This document shows, one piece after another, positions 59,041 through 64,000 of a stretch of 64,000 nt of DNA. The stretch lies in contig NZ_CP012673.1 of assembly GCF_002950945.1 (NCBI RefSeq), forward strand, positions 4,835,001 through 4,899,000. The letters run 5' to 3'. A program made the translations under genes and the position numbers. Under the pieces are notes generated by a model. It ran no database searches. It was not told the DNA's origin and saw only the letters and a list, made by a program, of their open reading frames with translations. Positions within the stretch are counted from its first letter, which is position 1; each line of letters begins with the position of its first letter. Source of the DNA: Sorangium cellulosum (lineage in GTDB: Bacteria; Myxococcota_A; Polyangia; Polyangiales; Polyangiaceae).

Positions 59041-60489
59041 ATGACAACGCAAGAACAGGAACGTCCTCTCGCTGTGCTCGTCGGCGTGCAGCTCCCCGGC
59101 GTCGACGATGTCGAGCACGCCGCGGATCTGGCCGAGCTGGGCCGCCTCGTGCAGACGCTCGGCTTCGACGTGATCGCGACCGTGTCGCAGCGGCGCGGCG
59201 CGCTGGCCGCGGCGGCGGTGCTCGGCGAGGGGAAGCTCAGGGAGCTCGCGGAGCTCACGGGCGGCAGCGGCGTCGTGCCCTCGGGCGCGCCGGAGCGGAA
59301 GAACAAGGCGCGCGCGCGCCGGCAGGCGGAGGCCGGCGAGGGCGCGGAGGACGGGGGCGATCTCGACGAGGACGACGATCTCGGCGAGGGGGACGACGGC
59401 GCGGGCGACGGCGGCTCCGCGGCGCCGGGCGGGGGCGACGGCGAGCGGGGGGCGGCGCGGCGGGCGACGGTCGTGGCGGTGGACCACGACATCTCGCCGA
59501 GCCAGTCGCGCAACCTGGAGCGGGCGACGGGCGCGCAGGTGCTCGACCGGGCGGGCGTGATCATCGAGATCTTCCACCGGCACGCGCGGAGCCGGCAGGC
59601 GAAGCTCGAGGTGGAGATCGCGCGGCTCAACTACGTCGCGCCGCGGCTCCGCGAGACGGGCGGCGGCGGGGACCGGCAGCGCGGCGGCATCGGCGGCAAG
59701 GGCGCCGGCGAGAGCGCGCTCGAGCTCGATCGCCGCAAGATCCGCGACCGCATCGCGGAGCTGAAGCAGGAGCTCGCGGGGGTGCAGCGCGAGCAGTCGA
59801 CGCGGCGCGCGCTCCGGCAGGGGCAGCGCCGCGTGGCGCTGGTCGGCTACACGAACGCCGGGAAGTCGTCGCTGATGCGGGCGCTGACGGGCAGCGAGGT
59901 GCTCGTCGCGGACAAGCTGTTCGCGACGCTGGACACGACGGTGCGCGCGCTCCACCCCGAGGTGCGGCCGCGGATCCTGATCTCGGACACGGTCGGGTTC
60001 ATCAAGAAGCTGCCGCACGATCTCGTGGCGAGCTTCCGCTCGACGCTGGACGAGGCGCTCGAGGCGTCGCTCTTGCTCTACGTGGCCGACGCGTCGGATC
60101 CGACGTTCCGCGATCAGCTCGGGGTGACGCGCAGCGTGCTCTCCGAGATCGGCGCGAGCGAGGTGCCGAGCCGGCTCCTGCTCAACAAGGTGGACCGGCT
60201 GTCGGAGGAGGAGCGGGACGCGCTGCGCCTCGAGTTCCCGGAGGCGACGCTCCTCTCGGCGAAGATCCCGGCCGACGTGGCGGCGCTGCGCGAGGCGCTC
60301 ATCGCGTTCTTCGAGGAGTCGATGGTGGAGGCCGAGCTGCTCCTGCCGTACACGAAGCAGAGCCTGATCGGGGAGATCTACGAGAACGCGCGCGTGCTCT
60401 CGGAGGAGTACGACGACGCGGGCGGCCGCCTCGTGGTGCGGGCGCACCCCGTGGCGCTCGATCGGCTGCGCAGCCTGCTCTCGCGCTGA
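59041..60489 (+). CDS. hflX: GTPase HflX
   Basis: HflX is a ribosome-splitting GTPase of stress recovery. The 482-residue protein has the HflX N-domain, the G-domain with G1 GYTNAGKSSLMRAL, G2 near FATLDTTVR, G3 DTVGF, and G4 NKVD. A long helical segment rich in Arg and Gln precedes the G-domain. It carries an extra, mainly acidic, low-complexity insert at about residues 80-140 (DEDDDLGEGDDGAGDGG) that typical HflX lacks. It lies 2 bases after the sensor gene. Start ATG 59041. Confidence 0.92.
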   Translation: MTTQEQERPLAVLVGVQLPGVDDVEHAADLAELGRLVQTLGFDVIATVSQRRGALAAAAVLGEGKLRELAELTGGSGVVPSGAPERKNKARARRQAEAGEGAEDGGDLDEDDDLGEGDDGAGDGGSAAPGGGDGERGAARRATVVAVDHDISPSQSRNLERATGAQVLDRAGVIIEIFHRHARSRQAKLEVEIARLNYVAPRLRETGGGGDRQRGGIGGKGAGESALELDRRKIRDRIAELKQELAGVQREQSTRRALRQGQRRVALVGYTNAGKSSLMRALTGSEVLVADKLFATLDTTVRALHPEVRPRILISDTVGFIKKLPHDLVASFRSTLDEALEASLLLYVADASDPTFRDQLGVTRSVLSEIGASEVPSRLLLNKVDRLSEEERDALRLEFPEATLLSAKIPADVAALREALIAFFEESMVEAELLLPYTKQSLIGEIYENARVLSEEYDDAGGRLVVRAHPVALDRLRSLLSR

Positions 60490-60490
60490 C

Positions 60491-60595
60491 TCAGCGTGGA
60501 AGGCGGCGCCGCCTGCGGCGGCGCAGGAACACGCCGATCGCGAAGGCGACGAGGTGGAGCCCGACGATCACGCCAACGAGGATCCACCGCTGCAC
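60491..60595 (-). CDS. Small one-pass membrane peptide (34 aa)
   Basis: GTG 60595 begins a 34-residue peptide: one hydrophobic segment (WILVGVIVGLHLVAFAIGVF) followed by an Arg-rich tail. An in-frame TAG four codons upstream forces this start. It ends 2 bases after the hflX stop on the opposite strand. No clear ribosome binding site is seen. Its composition is typical of real small membrane proteins, but the case rests on that alone. Confidence 0.5.
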   Translation of the reverse strand: MQRWILVGVIVGLHLVAFAIGVFLRRRRRRRLPR

Positions 60596-60709
60596 GCGCC
60601 GAGCCTACCACCGTGGCAACAGACCGCGGGCAGGTTACCGGAGCCCGCGGACGGGGGCGCGCGGACCGGTGTGTTATCCTCTGCCTCGCCGCTCGTCTCG
60701 TTCCACGCC

Positions 60710-61141
60710 ATGACCTCTCGCGACGCCGAGCTCCATGTGATCGTCCAGCGGGGGATCGAGGCCTACCACGCCGGGCTGTTCTTCGAGGCCCACGAGCTGT
60801 GGGAGGTCGGGTGGCGCGACGAGCAGGACCCCGTGAGGAAGACCTTCCTGCAGGGGCTCATCCTCGTCGCGGCTGCCCTGCACAAGCTCACCAAGATGCA
60901 GAGTCCGTCCGGTGCGGTGCGCCTGCTCAACAAGGCGCATGCCCGGCTCGCGGGCGTGCCGGAAGGGACGGGCGGCGTGGCGATCGGGATCCTGCGCGGC
61001 GACATCGAGCGCGCGGCGAGCGCCATCGCGCAGCGCGCGAGCGAGGGGGACACGGCGCTCGACGCCGCGCTTCTGCCCCGGATGGATGCCGCAGGCGCGA
61101 TCGCATCGTCCTCGCCTGCCGCGGCGCGTCCACGCGCGTGA
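60710..61141 (+). CDS. DUF309-family protein
   Basis: ATG 60710 gives 143 residues with the DUF309 core: GIEAYHAGLFFEAHELWEVGW and FLQGLILVAAALHKL, then a helical tail. The family is all-helical, of unknown function, widespread in bacteria. It has no signal peptide. An in-frame earlier start exists at 60554, but the family N-terminus fits this one. Confidence 0.85.
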   Translation: MTSRDAELHVIVQRGIEAYHAGLFFEAHELWEVGWRDEQDPVRKTFLQGLILVAAALHKLTKMQSPSGAVRLLNKAHARLAGVPEGTGGVAIGILRGDIERAASAIAQRASEGDTALDAALLPRMDAAGAIASSSPAAARPRA

Positions 61142-61351
61142 TCCGCTGACCCGAACGGGCTCTGCAGTTAGATTGCGCATCGCCCGTGCGACGCAGGAAG
61201 CGGGCGTGACATCGTTTGCCTGGGTGGCGGGCGCTCGCTCCGAGGGGTCGCCCACATGGGGGGTACTGTGGCAGACGGGTGCTGTGGAACCGGGATGGAG
61301 AGGACGGCGAATGTCGCGCCTCGATCCGAGGTGCAGTTGGAAAGGAGCCGC

Positions 61352-61738
61352 GTGGTACGGCGCAAGCAGATCTTGATCGTCGACGATGATCAAGAGATCC
61401 GGGAAATGCTCGAGATCACGCTAATAGAGGAGGGCTACGACGTCCTCTCGGCGGGCGACGGCGAGGCCGCGCTCGCCCTGCTCGAGCGTCACAGGCCGAA
61501 CCTCATCCTGCTCGACATGCGCATGCCGGTGATGGACGGCTGGGGGTTCGCGCGTGCCTACGCGTCGTGCCCCGGTCCGCGCGCGCCGATCCTCGTCATG
61601 ACGGCGGCGGTGGACGCCGGCACATGGGCCCGCGAGGTCGGCGCGTGCGCGTCGGTGGCGAAGCCGTTCGACCTGAACCGCCTGCTGGACTCGATCGCCG
61701 CGCACACCGGCTCCGCGCCGGGACCCGGCGCGGCCTGA
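61352..61738 (+). CDS. Single-domain response regulator (CheY-like receiver)
   Basis: GTG 61352 follows GGAAAGGAG. The 128-residue product is only a receiver domain: the acidic pocket DDD (ILIVDDDQEIREML), phosphoacceptor Asp in LILLDMRMPVMDGW, conserved Thr in ILVMTAA and Lys in VAKPFDLNRLL. No output domain is present. No histidine kinase is adjacent. Upstream ATGs at 61256 and 61295 are in frame but less likely. Confidence 0.9.
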   Translation: MVRRKQILIVDDDQEIREMLEITLIEEGYDVLSAGDGEAALALLERHRPNLILLDMRMPVMDGWGFARAYASCPGPRAPILVMTAAVDAGTWAREVGACASVAKPFDLNRLLDSIAAHTGSAPGPGAA

Positions 61739-61766
61739 GCGGCGGCGCGTGGACGTGTGCGCGGGA

Positions 61767-61893
61767 GCGGCTCGGGGTGGACGGACGCGTTCGTTGAAGC
61801 TGTTTGGGGTGAGCAGACGCGCTCGTCGAAGCGGCCGGGGGTGAGCGGGCGCGCTCGCTGGAGCGGCTCGGGGTGAGCTCCGCTGGAGCGGCT
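61767..61893 (+). repeat. 32-base imperfect tandem repeats downstream of the response regulator
   Basis: A unit starting GCGGCTCGGGGTGAGC and ending in CGCTCGTTGAA/CGCTGGA-like sequence recurs at 61767, 61799, 61831 and 61863, exactly 32 bases apart, with a shorter copy at 61888. They lie outside any gene. Confidence 0.85.
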
Positions 61894-61919
61894 CAGGCTG
61901 GTAGATGCCGGCCTGAGCC
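61890..61919. terminator. Hairpin between convergent genes
   Basis: GGCTCAGGC (61890-61898) and GCCTGAGCC (61911-61919) form a perfect 9-base stem with a 12-base loop. It sits between the + strand response regulator and the - strand membrane protein gene. No T-run follows, so it is a weak terminator candidate. Confidence 0.4.
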
Positions 61920-61935
61920 GCCCTGCGGTAGCAGG

Positions 61936-62700
61936 TCAGCCGCCCGTCGCGCGGCGCATGGCGCACATGAGGTCGCCGCCGCACGGATCGGCGGGAGCGC
62001 GGCGCCCGGTGTCGCCCTGCGCCGGGGTGCCGGAGCGCGAAGGCTGCGGGGCGGCCGCGCCGGAAGCGCGCGAGCGGCCCACCGGGGCGCGCGGCGAGGC
62101 GGTCGCGCCGGGCTCCTCCGTGGGGACGGCGCGCTCGGCGGGCAGCTCGACCTGCGCGAGCTCCGCGGGCGCGGCGGCGGGCGCCTCGAGGCGCGGGAGC
62201 CGCACCTCGATCGAGCTCACCGCCGCCCCGATGCCCGTCGCCGCAGGCGGCCCGAGGGCGGCGCGCGGCGACGAGAAGCCCACCGTGAGGGCCGCCACCG
62301 CCGCCGCCGCGGCTGCGAGCAAGGCGGCGCCTTGGTGGGCGCGCCCCAGGCGCCGCGTCGCGCCGGCGGACGGCGCGGGCGAGGCGGCGTCAAGCGCGGG
62401 CGACGCAGTGGACGCCGGCGCGTCGGGCGCGGGCGGCTCGCCGAACGGGAAGATCGGCAAGACGTCGAGGACGGGGCTGCGGCCGCTCTGCTCGGCGGTC
62501 CTCAGCGCGGCGAGGTCGATCAGCCCCGACGACGGGCCGCGATCGTCGTCCGCGGAGCGCGGCGCGGGCGATGTCGTGGCGGCGGCGTCGTCCCTGGCCC
62601 TCTGCGCGTCCAGCGAGAACGCGACCGAGGTGTCTTCTGCGGGGCTGGCGGCTGCGGTTCGGTGATCGTTCCTCCAGTCGTTGTGCTGCGTGCTCTTCAT
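61936..62700 (-). CDS. Membrane protein with one central TM segment
   Basis: ATG 62700 gives 254 residues. The cytoplasmic-side N-terminus has TSVAFSLDA near residue 24 and SGLIDLAALR near residue 58, which I recall as a paired motif in other myxobacterial hypothetical proteins. A single hydrophobic helix lies at about residues 130-155, then a Pro/Ala/Arg-rich tail ending near CGGDLMCAMRRATGG. It could be an anti-sigma-like or signalling protein; the motif pairing is from memory and unverified. Confidence 0.75.
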   Translation of the reverse strand: MKSTQHNDWRNDHRTAAASPAEDTSVAFSLDAQRARDDAAATTSPAPRSADDDRGPSSGLIDLAALRTAEQSGRSPVLDVLPIFPFGEPPAPDAPASTASPALDAASPAPSAGATRRLGRAHQGAALLAAAAAAVAALTVGFSSPRAALGPPAATGIGAAVSSIEVRLPRLEAPAAAPAELAQVELPAERAVPTEEPGATASPRAPVGRSRASGAAAPQPSRSGTPAQGDTGRRAPADPCGGDLMCAMRRATGG

Positions 62701-63284
62701 GTTGTTTCTGTTTCTGCCGTACCGGCCGAGCGCTGGAGTCGTGGCCCCTCCGCCGGCCGGTCGGCGAGTCCTTTCATGATTTGGACATGCGCACGCGCTC
62801 GCGCTTTGGCCATCGGTGCGCGCGCGATCGTGTGCGCTCCATGGGGGACGGTCTCGAGCCGTTCTCTCCGTGCGTGCCGTTCTGTCAGCCTTCGTGTGCC
62901 GTCCGAGAGCGCGCGCGCACGTCCGGGAGCGCCGTCCGAGAGCGCGCGCCGTCCAGCAGCGCGTCGTTCGAGAGGGCGCATCACCCGCGAGGGAGCATCG
63001 TCCGAGCGCACGCGCCGTCCAAGAGAGCGCGCCGTCGAGCGGCGGCGCACGTGGCGACGGATGCGCCGCAGGGAACGTCGGGGCGCACCTGAAGCGCGAC
63101 CGCCGGTGGCGGTCGCGATCTTGCGACCGAGCCTCGGACGCCCATACTCTCGTCGCTCGGATCGCCGAGGGCGTGCAGTCGTCGGAGTGTCGGACCGCGG
63201 GCGCTCGGGAAGTTGGTTGCGGTCGGGGCGTTCCTCGTCGAACAGAAGTTCCCACGCAGACGCGAATCGGATACTTGAGGTGAA
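62701..63284. other. Long intergenic region with degenerate 17-bp repeats
   Basis: About 580 bases between divergent genes. The central part (62897-63041) holds degenerate tandem copies of GTCCGAGAGCGCGCGCC. The rest is unremarkable. The open frames here are low-complexity and lack ribosome binding sites. The start region of the 63285 gene is at the right end. Confidence 0.55.
62897..63041 (+). repeat. Degenerate ~17-bp tandem repeats
   Basis: Copies or partial copies of GTCCGAGAGCGCGCGCC begin at about 62900, 62919, 62932, 62949, 62998 and 63015. Spacings vary (13-20 bases with one gap). Not in a gene. Confidence 0.6.
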
Positions 63285-63728
63285 ATGAAACCTACACGGC
63301 TCTTCACGGTTCTGGGGGCGATGCTGTTCCCCCTCGCGGTGGTTCTGGCCAGCAACGGGTGCAAGGACGAGGAGGAGCTGCCGCCGCCTGTGCCCTCCGC
63401 GCCGGCTGCACCGACGCCGGCACCGACGCCGACCCCCACCACGGCGATCGTGCCCGAGGAGGACGCCGGGGTGGACGCGGCCGACGCCGACGTCGCGGAC
63501 GCGGACGCCGGAAAGAAGGCGACGGGCACCCCCGACCCGGGCGGGATCCGCAAGTGCTGCGCGGCGCTGCGCCAGAACGCGAAGTCGGCGCCGCCCGAGC
63601 AACAGGGCGGCTACCTCGCCGCGGCCTCGGCGTGTGACGGCCTCGCGAACTCGCCGCAAGGCCGGCAGGCGCTCTCGACGCTGCGCGGCCTGCTGCTCGG
63701 CGCGCAGATGCCGGCCTCCTGCCAGTAA
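63285..63728 (+). CDS. Small secreted Cys-containing protein
   Basis: ATG 63285 follows TTGAGGTGA. The 147-residue product has a signal peptide ending near LASNGC (a weak lipobox), a Pro/Thr/Ala-rich linker with an Asp/Ala-rich patch (DAGVDAADADVADADAG), and a C-terminal domain with a Cys pair (IRKCCAALRQNA) and two later Cys. The family is not recognised. It is the last complete gene in the window. Confidence 0.75.
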   Translation: MKPTRLFTVLGAMLFPLAVVLASNGCKDEEELPPPVPSAPAAPTPAPTPTPTTAIVPEEDAGVDAADADVADADAGKKATGTPDPGGIRKCCAALRQNAKSAPPEQQGGYLAAASACDGLANSPQGRQALSTLRGLLLGAQMPASCQ

Positions 63729-63842
63729 ACGCGGCAGCACCAGCGACAGAGCGCGGGCGGCGCGACCGCTCGCCGGAGAGCTCCGGCGGAGCGGGCCGAG
63801 CCGTCCACGGCGACGCCGGGAACCGGACGCGATGCCGTCCGG

Positions 63843-64000
63843 TCAGCCGTGCACGTAGACGAGCGTGCCGCCGCCCTCGATGTTGAGCGCGCCGTGCCAC
63901 TCGGGCGGGACGGCAGGCTCGGTCCACTCGAAGAGCCAGGCCGCGTCGGCAGGCGCCAGGTTGATGCAGCCGTGGCTGCGCGCCTTGCCGAACTCGTCGT
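63843..64000 (-). CDS. L,D-transpeptidase, C-terminal part (runs off the window)
   Basis: The last ~52 codons on the minus strand end at TGA 63845-63843. They encode the YkuD catalytic motif SHGCINLAPADAAWLF with the active-site Cys and preceding His, then a C-terminal GGGTLVYVHG. L,D-transpeptidases cross-link peptidoglycan or attach lipoproteins. The start lies beyond 64000. Confidence 0.88.
   Translation of the reverse strand, partial: DEFGKARSHGCINLAPADAAWLFEWTEPAVPPEWHGALNIEGGGTLVYVHG

Noticed and set aside
62697..63740. 347-residue minus-strand open frame
   Set aside because: It runs through repeats and antisense to the 63285 gene, with no start support.

Overview
The window looks like a chromosomal segment of a large-genome, very GC-rich myxobacterium, most likely of the Sorangium/Polyangium branch. 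The reasons are third-position GC bias in every gene, many secreted lipoproteins with Gly/Ala/Pro-rich linkers and Cys-rich stretches, a MYXO-CTERM tail on one secreted protein, IPT/TIG and IgGFc-binding-like surface proteins, and long non-coding stretches holding tandem repeats. Nothing suggests a phage or plasmid; no tRNA, rRNA, CRISPR array or insertion sequence was found.

Layout. 1-4.6 kb: two overlapping secreted-protein genes (the first cut by the window edge). 4.7-7.4 kb: mutS, split by an apparent frameshift. 7.5-11.7 kb: a two-gene surface-protein unit on the minus strand. 11.8-15 kb: rpsB, tsf and a polysaccharide deacetylase. 15.0-15.5 kb: a symmetric repeat element. 15.6-18 kb: crcB, a decayed ATPase/nuclease-like gene and an MlaF-type ATPase. 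18.1-23.2 kb: a small protein, a CheR-like methyltransferase, glnD and a TPR lipoprotein. 23.3-25.1 kb: chromosomal parA-parB. 25.6-34.2 kb: a 54-residue protein gene with its own terminator, then the proteostasis block tig-clpP-clpX-lon followed by purH. 34.6-36.5 kb: a second ParA-like gene with two N-terminal zinc-finger modules, a repeat array and a ribbon-helix-helix gene. 36.7-41.8 kb: a BI-1 membrane protein, a GH5 glycosidase, DUF4112 and DUF4126 proteins and an outer-membrane protein. 41.8-45.5 kb: modC, modB, modA and an XRE-PBP regulator. 45.7-50.9 kb: a Uma2 protein, a molybdopterin oxidoreductase, a hypothetical protein and an RluA-type pseudouridine synthase. 51-57 kb: a VWA lipoprotein, glgA, and a three-gene secreted/outer-membrane unit ending in the MYXO-CTERM protein. 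57.1-61.7 kb: a GAF/PAS sensor coupled to hflX, a 34-residue membrane peptide, a DUF309 protein and a response regulator. 61.9-64 kb: a one-pass membrane protein, a small secreted protein and the end of an L,D-transpeptidase gene.

How the parts work together. tig, clpP, clpX and lon form a classic protein folding and degradation cluster. The mod genes import molybdate, plausibly for the nearby molybdopterin enzyme, with the XRE-PBP protein as candidate sensor. parA-parB serves chromosome segregation. The second ParA-like protein, with a partner DNA-binding protein and an intervening array of about 33-bp repeats, resembles a separate partition or positioning module and is the best candidate for an undescribed system here. 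Other items of note are the dinucleotide frameshift in mutS, the symmetric heptamer-repeat/inverted-repeat element at 15.1-15.5 kb, the long nested hairpin at 37.5 kb, and two small-protein genes.
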